A stretch of DNA of 25,292 nt from the NCBI GenBank assembly GCA_050014355.1, contig JBEKDL010000038.1:1-25292 (forward strand), in the 5' to 3' direction. Origin of the DNA: Fen-1077 sp050014355. GTDB lineage: Bacteria; Chloroflexota; Dehalococcoidia; Dehalococcoidales; RBG-16-60-22. Numbering within the stretch: the first letter of the stretch is position 1; every line of letters starts with the position of its first letter. Positions 15,988 to 23,452 of this stretch are shown here, in pieces. Position numbers and translations under genes: made by a program. Below the pieces are notes generated by a model, which made no database searches, was not told the origin of the DNA, and was given only the letters and a program-made list of their open reading frames with translations.

Positions 15988-17157
15988 TTACCCCGGTATC
16001 ATCACCGGCAGTTCCGGCATAGCGGTGGTCATCCAGGTAGTCTTGTCCTTGCTGATGAGGTACATGTCACCCACCATAGACCACGGCGCTTTATAGCCCT
16101 TGCACCGCACCATCGGATGGATGGCGTAAACCTCGCCGGGCAAAATCGTCCATTCCATGAAGTCCTTTTCGTGCGGGCCAGCGGTGATGTATGGCGCGTC
16201 CCCGTAAGCGACGCCTACCGCATGCCCCAGCTTATCACACTCGAAACCGTATTCAGCCACCAGGTCTTCGATTTTCTTCCCCGCAGCGGTGATTTCCACG
16301 CCGGGGCGGAACTCTTTCACGACCATCTGCCGCATTTCCGCCCAGAGCTCGAACATTTTTTTATAAATGCCCTTCGGCTCCTCCCACCAGTAGCCCCGTA
16401 TCATTTGCGCGCCGTAGCCCAGGTTGCGCGTGAACTCTGGAGAATAGGTAACCGCGTTCGGCTTCCGGATAACGGCGGTGCCGGGGCGGTTGGGGTAAGT
16501 GGCCTCCGGCTGGGTATGGATTAAGATAATCCGGTCGCCGATGCCGTGGGTATCCAGCACCTCTATCGAGGCACGGGTCGCTTCCAGCTCGGTCAGACCG
16601 TCTTTAATATTCAACAGGAAAACGTAGTGCGCCAGGTCGGAAATCTGGATGGCCTTCTGCATTGCGGCCAACTCCTCGGCGCTCTTGGGGCCGCGCACTT
16701 CGCCGAAGAGCCGGTGCGCCTCCACGAGCTCCACTTTAGGGCATAAATCAATGAACTGCCGCTGTTCGAATACCGACCACCAGCGGTAGCTGTCCACGCC
16801 GATGCGGCTGTTTTGCAGCCGCATTTTTTTTATCAGTTTAGCTGCATCAACCGGCGTGTTGGCCGAGAGGAGAATATTTTCGGCCGGTATCCACCCGCTC
16901 ATGCCGGCAACTTTTTCGGGTGTCAGGCCGCTGTTGGTCGGCACCAGGAAAACCGGCTCGCCGGTGGCCGGAAAAACCACCATGTTCATCCGGTTGCCCC
17001 ATACGCGTGTCAGGTAATGGACAGGGACTCCCAACTGGCTGCCCCCGTAGACCAACAGCGCTGCGAGTCCGTTTTTTTGCAACTTTTTTTGCAGGAGGGA
17101 ATAACGTCTTTCTTTCTCTTTCAGGCTCAACTCCGGTTTGGCACTCGGTGCAGGCAT
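15988..17157 (-). CDS. Second M24 (creatinase fold) homologue lacking metal ligands
   Basis: A 389-residue pita-bread protein with the creatinase-type N-terminal domain (NGLAALLVYGGSQLG, YLTRVWGNRMNMVVFP) and an M24 C-terminal domain. The His is kept (KLGHAVG, His312), but the first Asp lies in a TYSPEF stretch without Asp, the second is Gln251 (GYGAQ), the Glu of the EP motif is His347 (AIHP), and the last Glu is Gly363 beside Asp364. These are the same replacements as in the homologue at 11322, though overall similarity is low. Active metallopeptidase function is unlikely. AAGGAG lies 5 nt before the ATG. It ends the minus-strand run alcohol dehydrogenase, esterase, M24, and its stop is 5 bp from the OYE-type gene. 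Confidence 0.85.
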   Translation of the reverse strand: MPAPSAKPELSLKEKERRYSLLQKKLQKNGLAALLVYGGSQLGVPVHYLTRVWGNRMNMVVFPATGEPVFLVPTNSGLTPEKVAGMSGWIPAENILLSANTPVDAAKLIKKMRLQNSRIGVDSYRWWSVFEQRQFIDLCPKVELVEAHRLFGEVRGPKSAEELAAMQKAIQISDLAHYVFLLNIKDGLTELEATRASIEVLDTHGIGDRIILIHTQPEATYPNRPGTAVIRKPNAVTYSPEFTRNLGYGAQMIRGYWWEEPKGIYKKMFELWAEMRQMVVKEFRPGVEITAAGKKIEDLVAEYGFECDKLGHAVGVAYGDAPYITAGPHEKDFMEWTILPGEVYAIHPMVRCKGYKAPWSMVGDMYLISKDKTTWMTTAMPELPVMIPG

Positions 17158-17218
17158 CTCGCTCCTTTTCCTCGCTGTTTATTTCATTTTCCTTGATAAT
17201 TGTCTCTTGCTAATTACT

Positions 17219-18766
17219 TTATGGCATAGCCTCGAATCTTTTGACCCCTTCCCAGGCCTTACGCTCGTCTTCGTAAGGCGCCTCTTCCACGTGGCAGTTT
17301 TTACCCAGAATCATCGTCAGGCGCTTTTTGCCGTATTCCGGCCACTTGCCGAGGCATTCGCAGCTCGGGTTGCCGGTGCGCGCGAAAGCCAGCCAGGCGT
17401 CCTGGATGCATTGTGATAGTTTGTCCGCTTCCGGCCCGGCGCCGCAGAATTTATCGTTATAAGTGCCGAACACAAAGCCGATTTCCAGCGCATGGCAGGC
17501 GCCCAACATACCTCCGAGTACCGGCGATACCCAGTCGAAGATATAATTGAAAGAGCGCTGTCCGTTATCGCGTTGCGCTTCCACCAGCTCGATGGCCGGC
17601 ATCCGGAACATACCGTCGGTATGGATGGCCGAGAGTATTTCCTGGGGTGTGGTTTTGACGCCCCTTTTCACCAGTGCTTTTTTGTAAGCCTCGATGAGAC
17701 CCGGCACGTACGCCGGCATAATCATGGTTGCCAGCCTCACCTTCAGCGCGGCCTCGTCCATCTGGGCGATGCCCGGCTGCATCAGGCCGAAGAGCTTCCA
17801 CTCGTCCCGGTTGGTGCCGATGATAACCGGTATTTCTTTAGCGGAGCCCTGCCGGGCCACTTTATTGGTAATATCGGGTATTAGCTCACCGTCGATAACC
17901 GGCGCGGTCACGGTGGCGCGCGGCGCTTCACCGGGCCGGGTCATGGCCGTCTTGAGCGGCGCATCGGTATCGAGCACTTGCTGCATGGTCAGCGCCCTCA
18001 AGGCTTTAGCGTCGCTGCCCTTGATACCAAGTATTTTTAGGAAATTTTCGGCGGTAGCGTTCGCCGTGGTCAGGGACAAGGACATACTGCCGACACCGCT
18101 TTCGCAGATGGCTTTATGGAAAAGACCTTTGGCCGCGGGCATGGCCAGCAGGCAGCCTATGCTCATGCCGCCGGCCGATTCGCCGAAGACAGTCACATTT
18201 TTCGGGTCCCCACCGAAGGCCGCGATATTATCGCGCACCCATTTGAGGGCGGCAATCTGGTCCAGCAGTCCCTCATTGCCCGTGGCCGGTATTTTCCCGC
18301 CCGTGACATCCTTCAGGCGCAGGAAACCGAGCTCTCCCAGCCGGTAATTAATCGTAACTTGAACGATATTTCCCCGCTTCGCCAGGGCCCCGCTGTTATA
18401 AGAGATAGAAGAGCCCGAGCCGAAGACGAAAGCCCCGCCGTGAATCCAGAACATGACCGGCCGCTTCGCGTTGTCCAGACTGGGTGTCCAGATATTCAGG
18501 AATAGGCAGTCCTCTGACATCGGTTCGGCCTCGACGAAAGCGGCCAGCGGTCCGGTCGTCGGGCGGCTCTGCGCCGCTACCGTACCGAATTTATCCGCCT
18601 TCCGCACCCCTGACCACGGCTTGACCGGCTGCGGCGGCATCCAGCGCAGCTCGCCCATGGTCGGCGCCGCGTAAGGAATCCCTTTAAAGATATAAAGCCC
18701 GTCCTGGTAAATACCCTCCAGTTTCCCTGATTTTGTCGTTACCACGGGCGGCTTCGGGTTGCTCAT
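17219..18766 (-). CDS. Type B carboxylesterase (alpha/beta hydrolase)
   Basis: A 515-residue serine hydrolase of the carboxylesterase type B family (COesterase; para-nitrobenzyl-esterase-like). Oxyanion-hole motif HGGAFVFGSG lies at about 109-118, and nucleophile Ser197 in FGESAGG. Probable acid Glu322 is in GTNRDEW and His425 in ACHALEIGFVFG; together these make a complete triad. EDCLFLNIW at 85-93 is the family signature. No signal peptide is seen, so it should be cytoplasmic and hydrolyse an ester of the imported or processed compound. AGGAGG precedes the ATG. It lies 45 bp after the alcohol dehydrogenase and 61 bp before the M24 homologue on the same strand: ester cleavage followed by alcohol oxidation is a plausible pairing. 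Confidence 0.94.
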   Translation of the reverse strand: MSNPKPPVVTTKSGKLEGIYQDGLYIFKGIPYAAPTMGELRWMPPQPVKPWSGVRKADKFGTVAAQSRPTTGPLAAFVEAEPMSEDCLFLNIWTPSLDNAKRPVMFWIHGGAFVFGSGSSISYNSGALAKRGNIVQVTINYRLGELGFLRLKDVTGGKIPATGNEGLLDQIAALKWVRDNIAAFGGDPKNVTVFGESAGGMSIGCLLAMPAAKGLFHKAICESGVGSMSLSLTTANATAENFLKILGIKGSDAKALRALTMQQVLDTDAPLKTAMTRPGEAPRATVTAPVIDGELIPDITNKVARQGSAKEIPVIIGTNRDEWKLFGLMQPGIAQMDEAALKVRLATMIMPAYVPGLIEAYKKALVKRGVKTTPQEILSAIHTDGMFRMPAIELVEAQRDNGQRSFNYIFDWVSPVLGGMLGACHALEIGFVFGTYNDKFCGAGPEADKLSQCIQDAWLAFARTGNPSCECLGKWPEYGKKRLTMILGKNCHVEEAPYEDERKAWEGVKRFEAMP

Positions 18767-18811
18767 TTCTGCCTCCTGTAAATCGTATAATTCACCTTGT
18801 CGCGGGCTATT

Positions 18812-19894
18812 TTACTTGAATATAATCACGTTGCGCAGCGCCTCGCCTCTTTCCACCGCCTCGATAGCCTCGTTAATCTTTTCCAGCGGGTACCGCGCGG
18901 TGATGAGTTCGTCCAGCTTGAGGACGCCGGCTTTATATAGCCCGACCAGCCTGGGAATATCCGTCTGCAGCTGCGTCGTGCCCATGAAGCTGCCGGTCAT
19001 TACCCTCTCGTCCCTGATGAACACGAAAGGAGACAAGCTCAACATGTCCGTGAATTTAGGAAGGCCGACGATAACCGTCATACCGCGTGGCCCGGACATG
19101 GCCACGCCCTGCTCGATTGCTTTTACGTTGCCGACCGTCACAAAAACATAGTCGGCGCCCGCGCCGCCGGTAAGGTCCTGAACGGCTTTGACCGGGTCGC
19201 CTTTTTTCGCGTTCACCGTGTGCGTGGCGCCGAATTTTTTAGCCGCTTTCAGCTTTTCATCGATGACGTCCACGGCAATCACCGGGTAAGCGCCGGAGAT
19301 GGCTGCTCCCTGGACAGAGTTAAGGCCGACGCCGCCCGCGCCGATGATAACACAGCTGCTCATCGGCTCCACTTTAGCGCGGTTGACCACCGCGCCGAAC
19401 CCCGTAATAACACCACACGCGAGGAGCGCCGCTCTATCCAGCGGCATGTCTCCAGGTATTTTTACCACCTGTGATTCGTGCACGACTACATATTCCGCGA
19501 AAGTCCCTGTTTTAAGCGACTGGCCCAGGTTTTGACCTTTTTTATCATGGAACCTTGTCTCTTTATCGAGAGGCCAGGCGGCGCTGCACATGTGGCTGCG
19601 CCCCCTCCGGCAGTAATAGCATTTGCCGCAGGAGGCCAGCAGCGAAACTACCACCGGGTCGCCGGGTTTGACCGAGGTCACGCCTTTACCAACCTCGGCC
19701 ACATAACCGGCCGACTCATGACCGGCCACGAACGGCGGTTCGCCGCCAAGCTCACCCCGTATCCCGTGGATATCGCTGTGGCAGATGGCCGTCGCTGCCA
19801 TCTTAACCTTGACCTCCCCTTCCTTCGGCGGGTCGATAATTATATCTTCCACCACGAGTGGTTTCCCGAATTCATAGCAGACGGCAGCTTTCAT
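18812..19894 (-). CDS. Zinc-dependent alcohol dehydrogenase (MDR family)
   Basis: A 360-residue medium-chain dehydrogenase. Catalytic zinc ligands are Cys38, His59 (GHE motif, with Glu60) and Cys160. Structural zinc ligands are Cys89, Cys92, Cys95 and Cys103. The cofactor site is GAGGVG at 185-190, followed by IAVDVID, whose Asp favours NAD over NADP. It resembles the class III/AdhC-type branch (LLACGVITGFGAVVN). It would interconvert an alcohol and an aldehyde or ketone. GGAGGG precedes the ATG. It is first in the minus-strand run with the carboxylesterase and M24 homologue, and has its own promoter with a palindrome in the spacer (19934-19962). Substrate not known. Confidence 0.94.
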   Translation of the reverse strand: MKAAVCYEFGKPLVVEDIIIDPPKEGEVKVKMAATAICHSDIHGIRGELGGEPPFVAGHESAGYVAEVGKGVTSVKPGDPVVVSLLASCGKCYYCRRGRSHMCSAAWPLDKETRFHDKKGQNLGQSLKTGTFAEYVVVHESQVVKIPGDMPLDRAALLACGVITGFGAVVNRAKVEPMSSCVIIGAGGVGLNSVQGAAISGAYPVIAVDVIDEKLKAAKKFGATHTVNAKKGDPVKAVQDLTGGAGADYVFVTVGNVKAIEQGVAMSGPRGMTVIVGLPKFTDMLSLSPFVFIRDERVMTGSFMGTTQLQTDIPRLVGLYKAGVLKLDELITARYPLEKINEAIEAVERGEALRNVIIFK

Positions 19895-19933
19895 CGGTCC
19901 CTCCAGATTTCATTTTTTGTGCACGGTTATTCC

Positions 19934-19962
19934 AGTTTATTTCCATTGGAAAAGATTGTCAA
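19934..19962 (-). promoter_or_regulatory. Promoter of the dehydrogenase operon with a 13-bp palindrome in its spacer
   Basis: On the minus strand, TTGACA (19962-19957), 17 nt, TAAACT (19939-19934, four of six). Between the boxes, 19940-19952 is a perfect palindrome around one base, TTTCCA-T-TGGAAA. A dimeric regulator bound there would block RNA polymerase. Half sites of the TGGAAA kind occur in some IclR-family operators, but which protein binds here is unknown. Confidence 0.5.
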
Positions 19963-20055
19963 ATGAGTAATAATAAAGGGGGATACGTCCACTTAAGATT
20001 AAAAAATATACACGGAGACTACGGGCGCTTTTAATATCGAGGGGTGGGAATCAGA

Positions 20056-20367
20056 ATGGCGACCAATTGGTTCGAGTCTGCGGCGACTTTTAAAAAATAC
20101 ACCAGGGAAAAGGTCTTGTTTATTCTCTTGAACGAGTTTGACCTCACGTTTACCGTGGTGGCCATGTCCCTGGGTTTTACGGAAGTGAATCCTTTTATGA
20201 GGTTACTGATAACCCTGCCGATTATGCTGATAGTCGTTAAGCTCGTAATACCTGTCTTGATTGCCTGGCTCATCCCGGGCCGGCTGCTTCTGCCGGCGAT
20301 GGTCGTGCTGGCCCTGGCGACCATCTGGAATATCAAGGAAATTCTTGTCTTTTTCTTACACGGCTAA
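20056..20367 (+). CDS. Small membrane protein, DUF5658-like
   Basis: About 103 residues from the ATG at 20056; an in-frame GTG at 20044 would add four. Three hydrophobic stretches suggest three membrane helices. The segment NEFDLTFTVVAMSLGFTEVNP followed by F and M is typical of DUF5658 proteins (N..D...T...... G..E.NP), which have no known function. A GGGGTGG stretch about 9-10 nt upstream may be the ribosome site. Its 3' end overlaps the end of the convergent LuxR-type gene by 4 bp. It is divergent from the alcohol dehydrogenase operon. I see no direct link to the archaellum genes beyond proximity. Confidence 0.7.
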   Translation: MATNWFESAATFKKYTREKVLFILLNEFDLTFTVVAMSLGFTEVNPFMRLLITLPIMLIVVKLVIPVLIAWLIPGRLLLPAMVVLALATIWNIKEILVFFLHG

Positions 20368-21092
20368 CGCACCGTGTTACGCGCCAGTGATTCTTCCCTC
20401 TGGAACAGGGTGCCCATTGACTCCAGGTAAAGCCTGGCGGCGCTGACGCGCAGGTGCTTGGTATTGTAATCGGGGTCGGTCTTAAGCTTGCTGTACATGC
20501 TGTTTAAATGGTGTTCCACTGTCTTGATGTCGATGAAGAGGGTCTCGGCGATGGCGGAATTGGTGTAGCCCTGTGAAAGTAGGCTTAATATTTCCAGTTC
20601 CCGGGTCGTTAGCTGCTTCAGGAAGGGGCATTCCGGTTTCCCGGCGAACATAAAAGTAGCCAGCGGCGGGTCGAGGATAACCTGCCCCTGGCTTACGGCG
20701 ATAATCGTGCGGCACAACTGTTCTACTTTGTCCAGCGATTGTTTCAGGAACAGCGCCATACCGCTTTCGCCGCACAGCGCCAGACGGCGCAATAGTTCTA
20801 TGTCCTGTGAGCTATAAAAAACAATCAGGATTACTATCCCCATCCTGGGATTTGCGTTCCTGATTCTTTCCAGTTCCTCGATTATATTAACATCCAGTTT
20901 TCTGACGCTTAATAAAAGTACATCCGGGTTGACTTCAGCTACCGACCTGGCCATCGTCCCTTTATCGTTATTCGCGGCTATCCGCAGTATCTCAATGTTA
21001 GCGTGCGCCGGCAAAACATGCTGGTACATCTCTCGGTAGATTTCCTGTTCCTCGACGATAAAAAGACGGATGGTTTCTGATTTTGCCTGCAT
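20364..21092 (-). CDS. LuxR/GerE-type regulator with a degenerate receiver domain
   Basis: A 242-residue protein with NarL-type architecture. Residues about 8-125 have the receiver fold, but the phospho-accepting Asp is replaced by Ser62 (VLLLSVRKLD) and the acidic pair is Glu14-Glu15 (FIVEEQ); the conserved Lys is present (Lys117, ALFLKQS). Residues about 165-225 are the GerE helix-turn-helix (LTTRELEILSLLSQGYTNSA, KTVEHHLNSMYSKL). It probably binds DNA without classical phosphorylation. AGAAGG precedes the ATG. It is divergent from the archaellin genes across a 397-bp gap that holds repeated TGGCAA half sites, so it may control them, itself, or both. Confidence 0.9.
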   Translation of the reverse strand: MQAKSETIRLFIVEEQEIYREMYQHVLPAHANIEILRIAANNDKGTMARSVAEVNPDVLLLSVRKLDVNIIEELERIRNANPRMGIVILIVFYSSQDIELLRRLALCGESGMALFLKQSLDKVEQLCRTIIAVSQGQVILDPPLATFMFAGKPECPFLKQLTTRELEILSLLSQGYTNSAIAETLFIDIKTVEHHLNSMYSKLKTDPDYNTKHLRVSAARLYLESMGTLFQREESLARNTVR

Positions 21093-21489
21093 CGTATTTG
21101 CCTTCTTTCACTTTGCGGTAGATTTCTTTAATGGCAAACAGATTATTTGCCAAGTGGCAACCCGCTAAGATTTTACGCTTAATATATAAAGAGAAAAATA
21201 AAGATTTATAAATAAGACATAAATTTATCATTAATTTTTCTTAATTTTTTACCGGTCATCGAAGCAGTTGCTGCAATTCTCGCTTCTGATTGTGCCACCC
21301 CACCCCCCGGAACGCCATGGATGCTACCCCCCATTTATTCTCGGGAAATTCTCTGGTTTGGAACTGGAGTAAGCCCCCAAACGATTATTGGCAAAAGGAT
21401 ACGCCAAGATTGGTGATGGTCTGCTGGTGACCGCGCATGTTCGGGGGTAGATTTGTATTATCCATGCCACTGCAAGGGAGGAAACCATC
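21093..21489. promoter_or_regulatory. 397-bp control region between the LuxR-type gene and the archaellins
   Basis: No credible gene. From the left it holds three TGGCAA half sites in alternating orientation (21132-21160), a strongly AT-rich stretch (about 21170-21255), and a C/G-tract region (21300-21450) able to fold. CTACCCCC (21324-21331) is complementary to GGGGGTAG (21443-21450). Inside are CTCTGGTT/AACTGGAG and TTGGC/GCCAA hairpins. GGGAGG (21476-21481) is the ribosome site for the archaellin ATG at 21490. I could not fix a clear -35/-10 pair. Likely the archaellin promoter plus a structured 5' leader. Confidence 0.5.
21132..21160. repeat. Cluster of three TGGCAA half sites (candidate operator)
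   Basis: TGGCAAA (21132-21138), inverted TTTGCCA (21146-21152) and TGGCAA (21155-21160). The last two form TTGCCA-AG-TGGCAA, and the first two TGGCAAA-N7-TTTGCCA. It lies 40 bp upstream of the LuxR-type start, where autoregulation or control of the divergent archaellin genes would be expected. Confidence 0.45.
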
Positions 21490-22089
21490 ATGCGAAGATT
21501 GGTAAGAAGGTTACTTGGCAACCAGCAGGGCATCACCGGCATCGAGACAGCTATCATCCTCATCGCGTTTGTCATTGTGGCTTCCGTCTTTGCCTATGTG
21601 GTGCTTTCCGCCGGCCTTTTCTCTACCCAGAAAGCTAAAGAGGCCATCAATGCCGGACTGGAAGAAGCCAGAAGCACTATAGAAGTCAAAGGTAATATGT
21701 ACGGGACAATGGTTAACAGCGTTTTGACATCAGTATCCTTCACTTTAGCCACTACCACCGGTGGAGATATGATTGACTTTACCCCTCCTTCCGCGGGAAA
21801 CATTACCAATAAAGTCGTTATTTCCTACACCGATGCTTACCAGATGTTCCCGTCTTTGAACTGGACATTGAACAAGCTGAACACCAACTCTACCGATAAT
21901 ATTCTCGATAACAATGAGCTGTTCCTGATAACGGTAGACCTGACTCCTATCAGCGCTAACGTCAGCGACGATAAAAAACCCCGCCCCTACCACAAGTTTT
22001 CGCTGGAAGTTAAGCCGCCCGTCGGCGCGGTGCTTGTCCTCGAGCGGACGATTCCGGCACGCGTAGATGAAATTGTCAACCTGTATTAA
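21490..22089 (+). CDS. flaB: Archaellin (archaeal-type flagellin) 1
   Basis: A 199-residue filament subunit. The N-terminus is a class III signal peptide: basic stretch RRLVRRLLG, then NQQG with predicted cleavage after Gly14, ITGIE with Glu at +5, and a long hydrophobic helix to the archaellin signature SAGLFSTQK. The rest is a beta-rich outer domain, ending IVNLY as archaellins commonly end in a VNL-type motif. Four N-x-S/T sequons are present. Export and assembly would need a FlaK/PibD-like peptidase and FlaI/FlaJ, none in this window. It differs clearly from the two later copies and comes first, after a long leader; it may be a minor or base subunit. The fold and signal are clear; filament membership is inferred. 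Confidence 0.92.
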   Translation: MRRLVRRLLGNQQGITGIETAIILIAFVIVASVFAYVVLSAGLFSTQKAKEAINAGLEEARSTIEVKGNMYGTMVNSVLTSVSFTLATTTGGDMIDFTPPSAGNITNKVVISYTDAYQMFPSLNWTLNKLNTNSTDNILDNNELFLITVDLTPISANVSDDKKPRPYHKFSLEVKPPVGAVLVLERTIPARVDEIVNLY

Positions 22090-22099
22090 GACGAAAGAT

Positions 22100-22390
22100 A
22101 TGGCAAGAGCAATTACCAGAGGTGTATATCAAACCGAACGCCATACCCGGCTATGGATGGTTATCGCCTTCGTCGCCGGCATGGTCTTCACGGCGGTCCT
22201 GGCCCAAACCCTTCTCGCCGCGGATAACGCGTTTCCCGGGTTAAAAAGGGCACCCATAATGCCGCGTACCTCCGGAGACCATGGCATAAATGCGCCTTTT
22301 CCAGCCCCTGATTACGGTTCCCCGGCACATAAAAATATATACGGACTGGTTCATGCCTGCCCCGGGCGGGAGGCAATGTTATCCGGTTAA
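22100..22390 (+). CDS. Hypothetical small secreted or membrane-anchored protein
   Basis: About 96 residues from the ATG at 22100, ten bases after the archaellin 1 stop. A basic N-terminus is followed by one hydrophobic stretch (LWMVIAFVAGMVFTAVLAQT, about residues 18-37) and then a Pro/Gly-rich tail of about 55 residues with no recognised domain. The hydrophobic part ending LLAAD could be a signal peptide or a membrane anchor. It has no class III cleavage motif and no strong Shine-Dalgarno site (GAAAGA only). It sits between archaellin genes, so a filament-related role is possible but unsupported. It could also be a chance open frame. Confidence 0.42.
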   Translation: MARAITRGVYQTERHTRLWMVIAFVAGMVFTAVLAQTLLAADNAFPGLKRAPIMPRTSGDHGINAPFPAPDYGSPAHKNIYGLVHACPGREAMLSG

Positions 22391-22569
22391 ACACAGACCC
22401 ACCTGATGAACCGGTATTACGACTTTAAGGAGGGCAAAATAATGTGAAGATAAGGTTATCAAACTGAAAATAATAAGTAACGGCATGGAAGGGGGTGATT
22501 TTCTAAGAACAAGATATCTTACCAAAACAAGGGAAAGTGACTTTCTTAACCCGATAAACAACCAATAAC

Positions 22570-22759
22570 AAGGAGGAAAAATGCTAAAGAAATTTTTAAG
22601 ACATGAGAAAGGTATCACCGGCCTGGAGACCGCCATCATCCTGATTGCCTTTGTCGTGGTGGCTGCGGTCTTCGCTTATACCGCCTTATCCGCCGGCCTC
22701 TTTTCCACCCAGAAAAGCCAGGAAGCGGTCTATTCCGGACTTAAGGAAGCCCGGAGCAC
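22570..22759 (+). repeat. Direct repeat, copy 1 (5' part of archaellin 2)
   Basis: From the ribosome site AAGGAGG through the first 60 or so codons, this matches 23263-23452 with no gaps (constant offset 693 bp) and only a few mainly synonymous changes. It marks a recent tandem duplication or ongoing gene conversion. Confidence 0.85.
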
Positions 22760-23237
22760 GCTGGAACTGCGGGGTCCGGTCATTGCCACGGCCAATAGCA
22801 CCGGCTCCTCCAACGGCACGATTAAGCAGATAAGCTTCACCCTGGCTAACGTTCTCGGCGGTGAAGCGATTGATTTCACCATGCCAACGGCCAACACCAA
22901 TAATAATGGCAAGGCACTTGAAGGCCTCAACGCCACCAACAAGGTGGTCATCAACTATATCGACCAGAACCTGAAGATTACTAACCTCTACTGGACCTTT
23001 ATCCCGCTGGGGAAAGACAATGGTAACAACCTGCTGGAAACCAACGAGAAATTCCAGATAACCGTCGGCTATAGCACCAACAATACACTCGGCGGCAACC
23101 TTCTTGACGCCCTTTCCCCCAACTACCTGGGCATCAATAAGACCTTTAACCTGGAAATCGTCACTCCTGTCGGCGCCGTGCTGTCTATCGAACGCACCAC
23201 GCCCGCCTACATCGATACCATCATGAACCTGCGCTAG
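22581..23237 (+). CDS. flaB: Archaellin (archaeal-type flagellin) 2
   Basis: A 218-residue archaellin. The class III signal peptide is MLKKFLRHEKG with cleavage after Gly11, then ITGLE (Glu +5), the hydrophobic helix IILIAFVVVAAVFAY, and SAGLFSTQKSQEAVYSG. The outer domain is rich in Asn and Gly with five N-x-S/T sequons, and the C-terminus is PVGAVLSIERTTPAYID then IMNLR, closely like archaeal archaellins. A perfect AAGGAGG precedes the ATG. Its first 45 residues are identical to archaellin 3, while the outer domains differ. It is most likely a main filament subunit, added at the base by the archaellum export machine. Confidence 0.95.
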   Translation: MLKKFLRHEKGITGLETAIILIAFVVVAAVFAYTALSAGLFSTQKSQEAVYSGLKEARSTLELRGPVIATANSTGSSNGTIKQISFTLANVLGGEAIDFTMPTANTNNNGKALEGLNATNKVVINYIDQNLKITNLYWTFIPLGKDNGNNLLETNEKFQITVGYSTNNTLGGNLLDALSPNYLGINKTFNLEIVTPVGAVLSIERTTPAYIDTIMNLR

Positions 23238-23262
23238 GGTAAATTGCTCAAAGCCAAGAAAT

Positions 23263-23452
23263 AAGGAGGAAAAATGCTAAAGAAATTTTTAAGACATGAG
23301 AAAGGTATCACCGGCCTTGAGACCGCTATCATCCTGATTGCCTTTGTCGTGGTGGCCGCGGTCTTCGCTTATACCGCCTTATCCGCCGGCCTCTTTTCCA
23401 CGCAGAAGGGACAGGAAGCTGTCTATTCCGGACTCAAAGAAGCCCGGAGCAC
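23263..23452 (+). repeat. Direct repeat, copy 2 (5' part of archaellin 3)
   Basis: Second copy of the repeat at 22570-22759, including the ribosome site and the signal-peptide coding region. Confidence 0.85.

Noticed and set aside
20031..20336. Minus-strand 101-codon frame opposite the DUF5658-like gene
   Set aside because: It is antisense to a protein with clear membrane segments and a family-like motif, and has no features of its own.
21360..21440. c-di-GMP (GEMM-type) riboswitch before archaellin 1
   Set aside because: A few short similarities (AAAC, a GGATACGCCAAG stretch) are present, but the conserved core and receptor-tetraloop layout as I know them are not.
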